This document shows positions 52,028-59,908 of a stretch of 64,000 nt of DNA, piece after piece. Source of the stretch: Novosphingobium decolorationis (lineage in GTDB: Bacteria; Pseudomonadota; Alphaproteobacteria; Sphingomonadales; Sphingomonadaceae); assembly GCF_018417475.1 (NCBI RefSeq), contig NZ_CP054856.1, positions 558,001 through 622,000 of the forward strand, given 5' to 3'. The position numbers were made by a program, and so were the translations under genes. A model generated the notes under the pieces. The model searched no databases. It worked only from the letters and a program-made list of their open reading frames with translations, and was not told the DNA's origin. Numbering within the stretch: the first letter of the stretch is position 1; every line of letters begins with the position of its first letter.

Positions 52028-54289
52028 GTGAGAACGTACGCAATTGGCGGCCTGCTGCTCAGCGCCGGATGGAGCAGCCTGTGCGCCGCGCAAGGCGCGC
52101 CCGCTCCGGGTCCAGATGATCTGGGGCCCGAGGACGCAGGCAAGCGCATCATCGTCACCGCGACGGGCCTTTCCAGCGCGACCTCGACCACCAAGACCGA
52201 CACGCCCATCATCGAAGCCCCCCAGAGCGTCTCGATCGTCGCGCGCGAGGAGATGGACCTGCGCGGGGCGACGACAATCGCCGATGCCCTCTCCTACACC
52301 GCCGGGGTCCAGGCCGAACCCATGGGCATCGATAGCCGCACCGACGAGGTCTCGGTGCGCGGCTTCAGCGCGGGTGGCTATTCCTCGAACAACAACTTCG
52401 TCGACGGGCTGCGCCTGCCCACGGGCGGCCAGTTCACCCGCTTCGGCTTCGACACCTTCGGCCTCCAGCAGATCGAGGTCCTGAAAGGCCCTTCGGGCGT
52501 GCTTTACGGCCAGTCGGCACCGGGCGGCATCGTCAACATCGTCACCAAGCGCCCCACCTCCCACTTCCAGGGCGAAGTGCTGCTCCAGGCCCAAGGCTAC
52601 ACCGATCTTGGCAACTGGTCGGGCCGCCTGGGCGCGGACTTCGGCGGCCCGCTGGACGAGGACGGGCGCCTGTCCGCCCGCCTCGTCGGCCTCGCCCAAC
52701 ATGGTGGCAGCCAGGTCAACGATGTCGAGAACAGCCGCTACTACGTCTCGCCCAGCGTGACCTGGGAGCCCACTGCGGCCACCAGTTGGACCCTGCTGGG
52801 CCAGTACCAGCACGACGATGGCGGCGCGACCTACCAGTTCCTGCCCGCGCTGGGCACCTACGAGCCCAGCAACGGCGGCTACATCGCCAACGACGCCAAC
52901 ATCGGCGAGCCTTCGTGGAACAACTTCACGCGCAACCAGTATCTTGCCGCCTCGTTCTTCCGCCACGACATCGCTGACAACCTCACCTTCCGCAACAACC
53001 TGCGCTACACCCACATCACCTCGGCCTACCGGGTGACCGTGCTCTCGGGCGGGACGGTGACCGACTGCAGCGCGGTCCCGCAGTATGGCCCGGCCTGCAT
53101 CGACGGGCAGACCATCGGACGCCGCGCGATCGCCTCGGCAGGCTCGAGCGACGGCTTTGCCATCGACAACCAGCTGGAATGGCGCGTGCGCACCGGCACG
53201 CTTGCCCACACCCTTCTCGCCGGGCTGGACTACTTCCACACCGACTGGACCCACGACCGCGACCTGGTCAGCCTGCCCGGCCTGCCGCGCGGCCAGGTCG
53301 ATCCGCTCTACGACATCTTCGATCCCCAGCCGCGCGGCAGCCAGGACTACGCCGCGAACATGGCCCCGCAGGTCTACGGCGCGGCGACGAGCGAGCAGAC
53401 CGGCCTCTACGCACAGGACGAGGTCGAATGGGGACGCCTTCGCCTCAACATCGGCGGGCGCTACGATTGGACCAGCGACCACACCCGCAACCGCCTGACC
53501 GACACCGAAAACGACTACGACGCCAGCAAATTCACCTGGCGCGCGGGCGCGGTCTACCTCTTCGACAACGGCCTCGCACCCTACTTCAGCTACTCACAAA
53601 GCTTCATCCCGCAGCTCGTGCCGCTTGAAAGCGTGCTCGACCAGCAGCCCTTCCGCCCCACCACCGGTGAGCAGTTCGAGGCGGGCCTGCGCTACCAGGC
53701 GGGCACGGGCATCTACCTCACCGCGGGGGTCTTCGAGATTACCCAGCAGAACGTCCAGACGAACGATCCCGACGGCACGATCTGCGGCAACGGCAATGTC
53801 TGCCTGGTCCAGGCCGGCGAGGCGCGCATTCGCGGCGCGGAACTGGAGGCCCGTGCCTCGCTGGGGTCAGGCACGACCGTCATCGCGTCCGCCACCCACC
53901 TCGATTCCGACGTGACCCAGGACACCCACGAGGACCTCGTCGGCAAGAGCCTGCCCCAGGTGCCCGCCTACATGGCTTCGCTCTTCGTCAACCAGCGCAT
54001 CGCGAACGGTCCGCTGGCCGGGCTCGGCTTCGGGGGCGGCGTGCGCTACACCGGCAAGAGCTGGGGCGATGCGATGAACGCCGATTTCCGCATCCAGGAC
54101 TACACCCTGTTCGACCTCATGCTGCGCTATGACCTGGGCGAGGCGAACGCGGCGCTGGAAGGCATCGGCCTCTCGCTCAACGCGCGCAACGTGGCCGACA
54201 CGCGCTATGTCGTCACCTGTACCTCGGTCGCCTCGTGCTACTACGGACAGGGCCGCGTGGTGACCGCGCGGGTGCAGTTCACATGGTAA
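52028..54289 (+). CDS. TonB-dependent siderophore receptor (FhuA/FpvA type)
   Basis: A 753-residue outer-membrane receptor. A short signal peptide ends near CAAQG, then a TonB-box-like IIVTATG (about 41-47). The plug domain follows (APQSVSIVAREEMDLRGATT, VSVRGFSAGGYSSN, EVLKGPSGVLYGQSAPGGIVN) and then a 22-strand barrel ending in the typical aromatic VQFTW. One barrel loop pair carries Cys residues (CGNGNVC). The start is GTG at 52028 behind GAGGGG. It heads a five-gene iron operon under a Fur-like site. The siderophore is probably ferric hydroxamate or similar; this is not resolved. Confidence 0.92.
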   Translation: MRTYAIGGLLLSAGWSSLCAAQGAPAPGPDDLGPEDAGKRIIVTATGLSSATSTTKTDTPIIEAPQSVSIVAREEMDLRGATTIADALSYTAGVQAEPMGIDSRTDEVSVRGFSAGGYSSNNNFVDGLRLPTGGQFTRFGFDTFGLQQIEVLKGPSGVLYGQSAPGGIVNIVTKRPTSHFQGEVLLQAQGYTDLGNWSGRLGADFGGPLDEDGRLSARLVGLAQHGGSQVNDVENSRYYVSPSVTWEPTAATSWTLLGQYQHDDGGATYQFLPALGTYEPSNGGYIANDANIGEPSWNNFTRNQYLAASFFRHDIADNLTFRNNLRYTHITSAYRVTVLSGGTVTDCSAVPQYGPACIDGQTIGRRAIASAGSSDGFAIDNQLEWRVRTGTLAHTLLAGLDYFHTDWTHDRDLVSLPGLPRGQVDPLYDIFDPQPRGSQDYAANMAPQVYGAATSEQTGLYAQDEVEWGRLRLNIGGRYDWTSDHTRNRLTDTENDYDASKFTWRAGAVYLFDNGLAPYFSYSQSFIPQLVPLESVLDQQPFRPTTGEQFEAGLRYQAGTGIYLTAGVFEITQQNVQTNDPDGTICGNGNVCLVQAGEARIRGAELEARASLGSGTTVIASATHLDSDVTQDTHEDLVGKSLPQVPAYMASLFVNQRIANGPLAGLGFGGGVRYTGKSWGDAMNADFRIQDYTLFDLMLRYDLGEANAALEGIGLSLNARNVADTRYVVTCTSVASCYYGQGRVVTARVQFTW

Positions 54290-55149
54290 GCTCCAGGGCA
54301 CGCGCGCTCACGGCGGGGCTTGCGCTGGCGACGTTCGCCGCGCCCGCCCCGCTCCTGGCCGCGCCCTACATCATCGAGGGCAGCGACACATTCGCGATGA
54401 CCTCGCGCACGGGCGCGCGCTATCGCGTCCATGTCCACGTGCCCCGGCGCCCCGCACCGCCGGGCGGCTTTCCCGTGCTCTACCTGCTCGATGGCGACAT
54501 GACCTTTGCAAGCGCGGTCGAGACCGCACAGCGCCTGGCCCGCTTCGGCCGCGACGAAGGGCAGAGCGAAGGCATCGTCGTTGCCATCGGCTACCCGGAC
54601 GGGGACGACATGCTCGCGCGGCGCAGCTTCGACTACACGCCCGAAGGTCCGCCGGACGCCGTCGCCCATCCGACCGGCGGCGCGCCTGCCTTCCGCCGCT
54701 TCCTCGCGGGCGACCTCATGCCCCGCATTACGGGCCGCTACCGTGTCGATACCGCCCGCCAGACGCTGTGGGGCCACAGCTTCGGCGCTCTCTTTGTTCT
54801 CGACACACTGCTGGGCGAGCCGGAATTGTTCCGTAACTACGTAGCAACCAGCCCCTCGCTCTGGTTCGGGGCGCGCAGCCTGCTGGGCGGCCTTGCCGGC
54901 CTTCCCGCGCGCCTCGCGGCGGCCGGGCCCCGTACGCTCCATCTCGCGGTGGGGGAACGCGAGCAGGACAGCGTCCGCGCCCGCAGCCAGGCCATGACGA
55001 TGACCCACCGCGAACTGGCCGACCGTCTCGCCGCAGTGGAGAATCTTGAGGTGCACAGCCGCGTCTATTCGGGTGAAAGCCATGGCGGCACGCTGCTGCC
55101 GGGCCTCGGCCAGGCGGTACGCGTCGCATTCCAGGAGGCCCGGCCATGA
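54283..55149 (+). CDS. Periplasmic siderophore esterase-like hydrolase
   Basis: A 288-residue esterase-D/enterochelin-esterase-like protein (PF00756 type). The signal peptide is residues 1-26. The nucleophile is in GHSFGALFVLD and the His in SGESHGGTLLPG; VLYLLDGDMTF is the usual strand and turn. Its ATG overlaps the receptor stop by 7 nt. It probably hydrolyses a ferri-siderophore in the periplasm, like IroE, though other ester substrates are possible. Confidence 0.85.
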   Translation: MVSSRARALTAGLALATFAAPAPLLAAPYIIEGSDTFAMTSRTGARYRVHVHVPRRPAPPGGFPVLYLLDGDMTFASAVETAQRLARFGRDEGQSEGIVVAIGYPDGDDMLARRSFDYTPEGPPDAVAHPTGGAPAFRRFLAGDLMPRITGRYRVDTARQTLWGHSFGALFVLDTLLGEPELFRNYVATSPSLWFGARSLLGGLAGLPARLAAAGPRTLHLAVGEREQDSVRARSQAMTMTHRELADRLAAVENLEVHSRVYSGESHGGTLLPGLGQAVRVAFQEARP

Positions 55150-55445
55150 CGGGGTCCACGCTCCCGGCCGAACTGGCCCTGCCCACCGGTCTCGTCCTGA
55201 CCGTGCTGGGCGCCGCGCTACTCTACCGCGCCGCGCCCAACCAGGCGCTGCGCCCGGGCAAGCCTGCAGCGCGCGGGATCTTCTGGGCAGGCTGGGGCGC
55301 CACCCTGCTCGGCCTTCTTGACCTGCTCACCTGGTCGGGCCCGGCCACCTCCGTCTTCATCTGGCTGACCGCACTCATGCTGGTCTGGTCGCTGCTCCCA
55401 CTCGCGGCCGCCTGGCGCGCCGGAGATCGAAAGGCTCCCAAATGA
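55146..55445 (+). CDS. Small three-helix membrane protein of the iron operon
   Basis: A 99-residue protein with three hydrophobic segments (LPTGLVLTVLGAALLY, GIFWAGWGATLLGLLDLL, VFIWLTALMLVWSLLPLAAAW) and a basic tail. It overlaps the esterase gene and the next gene by 4 nt each. Position and topology match the DUF3325-type proteins found beside PepSY reductases in siderophore operons; the match is by context. Confidence 0.75.
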   Translation: MTGSTLPAELALPTGLVLTVLGAALLYRAAPNQALRPGKPAARGIFWAGWGATLLGLLDLLTWSGPATSVFIWLTALMLVWSLLPLAAAWRAGDRKAPK

Positions 55446-55732
55446 CCCCGCCACTCACCAGCCGGAACTGGGCGGGCAAGACCGCCGCCGGCCTCGTCCT
55501 GGGGCTCGCCCTCGCGCTTGGTGTCTCGGGACTGCTCGCCACCCTGCTGGGCGTGCGCGACAGCTTCTTTTCCCCGCAAGGCCAGTTCACGATGTGGACC
55601 ATCGCGCCGGTCTGGTGTGCCGTCCTGTCGCTGTGCTTTCTCTTTCGCAGCGGCCTTCGCGCCTGGCTCTGGCTCGGCCTTGCCGCCGCAGCCGTGTGGC
55701 TCACACTGTTCGCGCTGGGGAGCCTGTCATGA
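55442..55732 (+). CDS. Small membrane protein of the iron operon (DUF3649-like)
   Basis: A 96-residue protein with three membrane segments (GLVLGLALALGVSGLLATLLG, FTMWTIAPVWCAVLSLCFLF and a C-terminal helix after RAWLWLG). The pattern of a polar N-terminus, a central Trp-containing helix and LFRSGLRAW resembles DUF3649 proteins of iron-reductase operons. It overlaps both neighbours by 4 nt (ATGA), so it is coupled to the PepSY gene. Confidence 0.75.
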   Translation: MTPPLTSRNWAGKTAAGLVLGLALALGVSGLLATLLGVRDSFFSPQGQFTMWTIAPVWCAVLSLCFLFRSGLRAWLWLGLAAAAVWLTLFALGSLS

Positions 55733-57357
55733 AAGTGCGCACCGATATCCTGCGGATGTACAAGGAGATACATGGCTGGGTCGGCATCGTCTCCGGCCTC
55801 GCCCTGTTCATCGCCTTCTTCGCGGGCGCTGTGACCATGTTCGAGGAGCCGATCCAGCGCTGGGCCTCTGCGCCCACCTCGCTCTCGGCCCCGGTCCCGC
55901 TGGAGCGCGCGCCCGAACTGGTCGAGGCGGTCCTCGCCGCCCATCCCGAGGCCGCCCGCTCCTACGACGTGCACCTTGAAACCGGACCGGAGAACCCGGC
56001 CCGCGTCACATGGTCGCAGGGCAGCCGACGCGACCCAGAGATCTTCCTCGCCGCGCTGGCGCCCGACGGCACGCTCGAGGTCGAGAAGCAGGCCGCCTCG
56101 CCCGTGGCGCAGTTCATCGACAGGCTGCACCAGCAGGTCGGCCTGCCCTTTGCGCACGAGGTTGCCATGCCGATCATGGGCGCGATCTCGCTGCTCTACT
56201 TCATCGCGCTGGTCTCGGGCGTAATCGTGCTCCTCCCCAGTCTCGTCGCGGACTTCTTCGCGGTGCGCGTGGGCAAGAACGCCAAGCGCATGTGGCTCGA
56301 TGTCCACAACGTGCTGGGCATCGTCAGCCTGCCCTTCCACATCGTCATGGCCCTGACCGCCGTGGTCTTCGCCTTCCACGACGAATTTTACGACCTGCAA
56401 GGTGCCGCCTTCATGGACCGGGGCGCCCCGCGCGCACAGATGGCACCGCCGCCCCCGCCGAACCCGAACGGACAGGGTCCCGAATTGCTCACACCGGCCA
56501 AGCTCGCCCAGCGTGTCGAGAGCCAGGCGCCGGGCTTCACCATCCGCGCGATCACCTACCACACGGGCCGCGAGGGTCAGCCGCAGGCGCGCCTCAGCGG
56601 CCATGATCCACGTTTTGGCCTGCGCGGCCCCACGTTCGGCATGGTCGAGGCCGATCCGGTCACCGGCGCGCTGACCGACACGACCTACATGCCCGGCCTG
56701 CAGGACGCATGGGGGGCCACGATCACCAACTTCTTCGCGCTGCACTTCGGCAGCTTCGGCGGAGCACCGATCCGCTGGTCCTACTTCCTGCTGGGACTGG
56801 CCGGCGCGATGCTGTTCTACACGGGCAACCTGCTCTGGGTGGAATCGCGTCGCAAGCGCGAGCGTAAGGCCGGTGCGGTGACGCAGACCCGCGCGACACG
56901 AGCCCTGGGCGCGCTCACCGTGGGCGTACCGCTGGGCTGCGTGGCGGGAATCGCGGTGACGCTTGCAGCGGCCAAACCGCTCGGCACCGAGGCCACCGCG
57001 GGCATTCACAGCGCCATCTACTATGTGGTCTTTACAGGATTCGTCGCCTGGGCGCTGGTGCGCGGCACCGCAAGAGGCGCGCGCGAACTCCTCCCCGCAG
57101 CCGCGCTCGCCCTTCTCACCATCCCACTGGCGAGCCTGACCTTCCTTGACCTGCATCCCTGGAGCCAGCCGCTGGTCGATGCCGTCAGCGTCGCGCTCGC
57201 CGCCAGCCTCACCCTCGCCGCACGCGCCACCCGCCGCCGCGCACGCAACGGCCCACGCGACAGCGTCTGGTCCCACCAGAGCCACAAAGCCCGAGCAGAC
57301 TCGCCCCCGCCGGAAGCGGGCCACGCCGCAGCGCCCGAACGAAATCCTGCGATATGA
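55729..57357 (+). CDS. PepSY-domain ferrisiderophore reductase-like membrane protein
   Basis: A 542-residue PepSY-associated membrane protein. The first helix begins EIHGWVGIVSGLALFIAFFAG, and later helices contain WLDVHNVLGIVSLPFHIVMALTAVV, NFFALHFGSFGG and a GIHSAIYYVVF segment, so several His are placed to bind haem. Large periplasmic loops contain a Pro-rich stretch. FpvG-type proteins of this class reduce ferric siderophores in the periplasm to release iron. It is last in the iron operon and ends 14 nt before a tRNA gene on the other strand. Confidence 0.87.
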   Translation: MKVRTDILRMYKEIHGWVGIVSGLALFIAFFAGAVTMFEEPIQRWASAPTSLSAPVPLERAPELVEAVLAAHPEAARSYDVHLETGPENPARVTWSQGSRRDPEIFLAALAPDGTLEVEKQAASPVAQFIDRLHQQVGLPFAHEVAMPIMGAISLLYFIALVSGVIVLLPSLVADFFAVRVGKNAKRMWLDVHNVLGIVSLPFHIVMALTAVVFAFHDEFYDLQGAAFMDRGAPRAQMAPPPPPNPNGQGPELLTPAKLAQRVESQAPGFTIRAITYHTGREGQPQARLSGHDPRFGLRGPTFGMVEADPVTGALTDTTYMPGLQDAWGATITNFFALHFGSFGGAPIRWSYFLLGLAGAMLFYTGNLLWVESRRKRERKAGAVTQTRATRALGALTVGVPLGCVAGIAVTLAAAKPLGTEATAGIHSAIYYVVFTGFVAWALVRGTARGARELLPAAALALLTIPLASLTFLDLHPWSQPLVDAVSVALAASLTLAARATRRRARNGPRDSVWSHQSHKARADSPPPEAGHAAAPERNPAI

Positions 57358-57371
57358 AGAAAGAGAGATGT

Positions 57372-57448
57372 TGGTGCGCCCAAGTGGATTCGAACCACTG
57401 GCCCCCAGATTAGGAATCTGGTGCTCTATCCGGCTGAGCTATGGGCGC
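57372..57448 (-). tRNA. tRNA-Arg (anticodon CCT)
   Basis: Read on the minus strand, the acceptor arms GCGCCCA and TGGGCGC are complementary. The D arm AGCTCAGCCGGATAGAGCA and the T arm with GTTCGAATC are canonical. The anticodon stem CCAGA/TCTGG encloses the loop TTCCTAA, giving anticodon CCT (Arg). The 3' CCA is encoded at 57372-57374. Confidence 0.96.
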
Positions 57449-57516
57449 ACGCAAGGGCGTCCTAGCGGCGGGAAGGCGGCTAGGCAAGCGGGGGATGGCG
57501 TGCGGGGCGCGTAAAC

Positions 57517-58044
57517 CTAGTTGGTTTCGTCCGGCGGGGCGATCGGGAACGGGAGGGGGACGACCGAGATGCCCTCGTCCATCAGTTCCTGCGCGTCCTC
57601 GAGCGTGGTTTCGCCGTGGATCTGCTCCACCGCGCGCTCGCCGTAGTGCATCTGGCGTGCATTCTCGGCGAAGCTTTCGCCCACATAGCGCGAGGCCTTG
57701 AGCGCCCTGGCCTGCATTTCGGCGAGCTTGTGGATCATCTCCACCGTCTGCTGGGGCAACTCGTGCGAGGAAACCGGGGCCACCGCGACAGGTTCGCCGC
57801 CTTCGCGCGGCGCGCTCGCGGGTCCACGCTCGGGCGACCTGGCGGCGGGGCGGGAGGGTTCGGGCTTCTGGTTGCCCTTGCGCGCGAGACGGGCGGCCTG
57901 GGGCGCCTTGGCAACATCGCCCGAGCCGCAGAACGGACAGGCGACGAGGCCCCGCTCCTGCTGGCGCGCGAAATCGTCCGAGGACTTGAACCAGCCCTCG
58001 AAGCGATGACCCTCACCGCGGCATTCCAGATCGTAGACAATCAT
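57517..58044 (-). CDS. DUF1178 protein
   Basis: A 175-residue DUF1178 protein. The N-terminus (MIVYDLECRGEGHRFEGWF) and the zinc-ribbon-like ACPFCGSGDVAKAPQ are diagnostic, as is the C-terminal HGETTLEDAQELMDEGI. A Pro/Ala/Arg-rich linker separates the two conserved parts. It follows the nitrilase-type gene by 18 nt in the grxC-nit-DUF1178 order common in alphaproteobacteria. Biochemical role unknown. Confidence 0.92.
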   Translation of the reverse strand: MIVYDLECRGEGHRFEGWFKSSDDFARQQERGLVACPFCGSGDVAKAPQAARLARKGNQKPEPSRPAARSPERGPASAPREGGEPVAVAPVSSHELPQQTVEMIHKLAEMQARALKASRYVGESFAENARQMHYGERAVEQIHGETTLEDAQELMDEGISVVPLPFPIAPPDETN

Positions 58045-58062
58045 GTGACGCCTATGTGGCGA

Positions 58063-58914
58063 TCACAGGGGGCTTGGCAAGGTCTGCCTGTTGGCAAGGC
58101 TGGGGAGTTGGGCGCGCACTTCGGCGATACGGGCCGGATCGATTTCGGCAAAGCCAAGGCCGGGGCACCCGCCGTCGTCGGCTCCGCCCATGTCGAGGCG
58201 GATTTCGCCCCAGGGGTCGACCACCACCGAATGGCCATAAGTCGTGCGCCCGTCCGCATGCTCGCCGACCTGCGCGGCCGACACGACGTAGGCGCTCGCC
58301 TCGACCGCACGGGCGCATTGCAATAGGTGCCAGTGGGCACGGCCCGTGGGGACGGTGAACGCGGCGGGGATGGCGATGACGTCGCACTTGGCGCGCCCCA
58401 AGGCCTCGAACAGAGCGGGAAAGCGGATGTCGTAGCAGATCGCGAGGCCAAGCCTCCCCAGCGGAGTATCCACCGTCACCACCTCGCGCCCAGGGGCATA
58501 GGCGTTCGATTCGCGCCAGCTTTCTCCGGTCGCCAGGTCCACGTCGAACATATGGATCTTGTCGTAGCGTGCGCGCACCGCGCCCGTATCGTCGATCACG
58601 AAGGCACGGTTGGCAAAGCGCCCGTCCCCGCCCTCACCCGCGTCATCGCCCTGCACCGCGAGCGAGCCCAGGTGCACCCAGATGCCCTCGCGCGCGGCCG
58701 CCTCGCGCGCGGCGGCGAGGACCGGGTTCTCGCCCTCGGCCACGACATGCGCAGCACCACGTTTGCGGTCGCGGTCCAGCAGGCCGCACATCTCGGGCGT
58801 GAAGAGCATTGCCGCGCCTTCGCGGCGCGCCTCGGCGATGGCGCCGACGATGGCCTCAGCGTTGGCAGCGGGGTCGATCCCGCTGGTCATCTGGAAAAGT
58901 GCAGCGCGGGGCAT
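58063..58914 (-). CDS. Carbon-nitrogen hydrolase (Nit/omega-amidase type)
   Basis: A 283-residue nitrilase-superfamily enzyme. The Glu-Lys-Cys triad is in LFTPEMCGL (Glu41), DKIHMFDVDL and GLAICYDIRFP. It most resembles Nit1/Nit2 enzymes, which deaminate alpha-keto amides or damaged glutathione. That fits its position 12 nt after glutaredoxin. A general amidase role is also possible. Confidence 0.9.
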   Translation of the reverse strand: MPRAALFQMTSGIDPAANAEAIVGAIAEARREGAAMLFTPEMCGLLDRDRKRGAAHVVAEGENPVLAAAREAAAREGIWVHLGSLAVQGDDAGEGGDGRFANRAFVIDDTGAVRARYDKIHMFDVDLATGESWRESNAYAPGREVVTVDTPLGRLGLAICYDIRFPALFEALGRAKCDVIAIPAAFTVPTGRAHWHLLQCARAVEASAYVVSAAQVGEHADGRTTYGHSVVVDPWGEIRLDMGGADDGGCPGLGFAEIDPARIAEVRAQLPSLANRQTLPSPL

Positions 58915-58926
58915 CGGGTCAGCCGA

Positions 58927-59190
58927 TCACAGGCCGAGGATGGCGTCGAGCTTGCCCGCGCGCTCGAGCGCGTTGACATCGTCGAAGCCGCCGTAGGCCT
59001 TGTCGTCCACGAGGATCTGGGGAAGCGTGCGGGCGCCGGGCACGCGCGCTTCCATCTCGTCACGCTTGGGGCCGCCCATGGTGATGTCGTATTCCTCGTA
59101 GGCCACGCCCTTCTGGTCGAACAGAGCCTTGGCGGCCACGCAATAGGGGCAGCCCCACTTGGAGTAGATCTCGACCTTGGGCTGGCTCAT
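58927..59190 (-). CDS. grxC: Glutaredoxin 3
   Basis: An 87-residue dithiol glutaredoxin with active site Cys14-Pro-Tyr-Cys17, the cis-Pro loop ARTLPQILVDD and the glutathione-contact GGFDDV. It reduces protein and glutathione mixed disulfides. The ATG at 59190 gives the normal family length; the frame is open upstream but lacks homology. It is first of a three-gene unit with the nitrilase and DUF1178 genes. Confidence 0.95.
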   Translation of the reverse strand: MSQPKVEIYSKWGCPYCVAAKALFDQKGVAYEEYDITMGGPKRDEMEARVPGARTLPQILVDDKAYGGFDDVNALERAGKLDAILGL

Positions 59191-59234
59191 GCGGGTGTCT
59201 CCTGAAATTTTACGAAAGGGCCGTGTGTCAGGCC

Positions 59235-59260
59235 CTTGATTTGGCGCGGGGCTATCATAT
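59235..59260 (+). promoter_or_regulatory. Candidate heat-shock (RpoH) promoter of hsp20
   Basis: CTTGAT at 59235-59240 and CTATCATAT at 59252-59260, 11 bp apart, resemble the CTTGAA and CCCATNT elements of alphaproteobacterial RpoH promoters. It lies just upstream of the thermometer-like leader. Matches are partial. Confidence 0.45.
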
Positions 59261-59270
59261 CTAATTCCAT

Positions 59271-59365
59271 GTGTCATGGCCCAGCCAAAAGGGGATGACA
59301 CACCTGACGAAGCGCCGGGCAGCCGGGCTTCACCCACGAAGATTGCTCAGATGAGGATTTTTGTC
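59271..59365 (+). promoter_or_regulatory. ROSE-type RNA thermometer in the hsp20 leader
   Basis: Three successive hairpins fill the leader: GTGTCAT (59271-59277) with ATGACAC (59295-59301); GAAGC (59309-59313) with GCTTC (59327-59331); and ATTGCTC (59342-59348) with GAGGATT (59353-59359). The last masks the ribosome site AGGA and carries the TTGCT signature with a G opposite G, the mark of ROSE elements. Melting at high temperature would free translation. Confidence 0.8.
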
Positions 59366-59842
59366 ATGAACCGTATCGATTTTGCGCCCTATCGCCGTTC
59401 CATGGTCGGTTTCGACCGTCTTTTCGACATGCTCGAGAACCAGCACCGCGTGAACGCGGGCGACAAGTATCCGCCCTTCAACATCGAACGCCGCGGCGAG
59501 GATGCCTACCGCATCACGCTGGCCGTGGCCGGCTTCAAGCCCGAGGACATCGACATCACCGCGCAGGCCAACCTGCTCATCGTCAAGGGCCGCAAGCCCG
59601 ACGAGGGCGCGGATGGCGACTTCCTGCACATGGGCATTGCCCAGCGGGGTTTTGATCGCCGCTTCGAACTCGCCGACTACGTGCGGGTGGACGCGGCGGA
59701 CCTGGCCGATGGTCTCCTCGTGATCGACCTCGTGCGCGAAGTGCCCGAGGCGATGAAGCCCAAGAAGATCGCCATTGGCGGCAACCAGCTCAAGGTGATC
59801 GAGAGCGAGCCCAACAAGGACGCGGATAGCGCCGCGGCCTGA
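59366..59842 (+). CDS. Small heat-shock protein (Hsp20/IbpA type)
   Basis: A 158-residue alpha-crystallin-domain chaperone. The N-terminus (FAPYRRSMVGFDRLFDMLE) and domain start (YPPFNIERRGEDAYRITLAVAGF) match rhizobial-type class A small Hsps. The beta-strand signature is FDRRFELADYVRVDAADLADGLLVIDL. It holds unfolded proteins during heat stress. The ATG at 59366 fits the AGGA at 59354-59357; the ATG at 59351 would lie inside the thermometer stem. Its leader is a ROSE element and a strong terminator follows. Confidence 0.93.
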   Translation: MNRIDFAPYRRSMVGFDRLFDMLENQHRVNAGDKYPPFNIERRGEDAYRITLAVAGFKPEDIDITAQANLLIVKGRKPDEGADGDFLHMGIAQRGFDRRFELADYVRVDAADLADGLLVIDLVREVPEAMKPKKIAIGGNQLKVIESEPNKDADSAAA

Positions 59843-59869
59843 GGCCTCTTCCATTCGATGATGCCATTC

Positions 59870-59901
59870 AGGGCGGTCCGCACACGCGGGCCGCCCTTTT
59901 T
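59870..59901. terminator. Intrinsic terminator after hsp20
   Basis: Arms AGGGCGGTCCGC (59870-59881) and GCGGGCCGCCCT (59886-59897) form a 12-bp stem with one internal mismatch and a 4-nt loop, followed by five T. It may also end the convergent transporter gene at 59909. Confidence 0.9.
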
Positions 59902-59908
59902 CGCGTAG

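Noticed and set aside
57358-57516. tRNA-Arg gene as the attachment site of an integrated element
   Set aside because: No integrase gene, no direct repeat of the tRNA 3' end and no change in composition were seen on either side.
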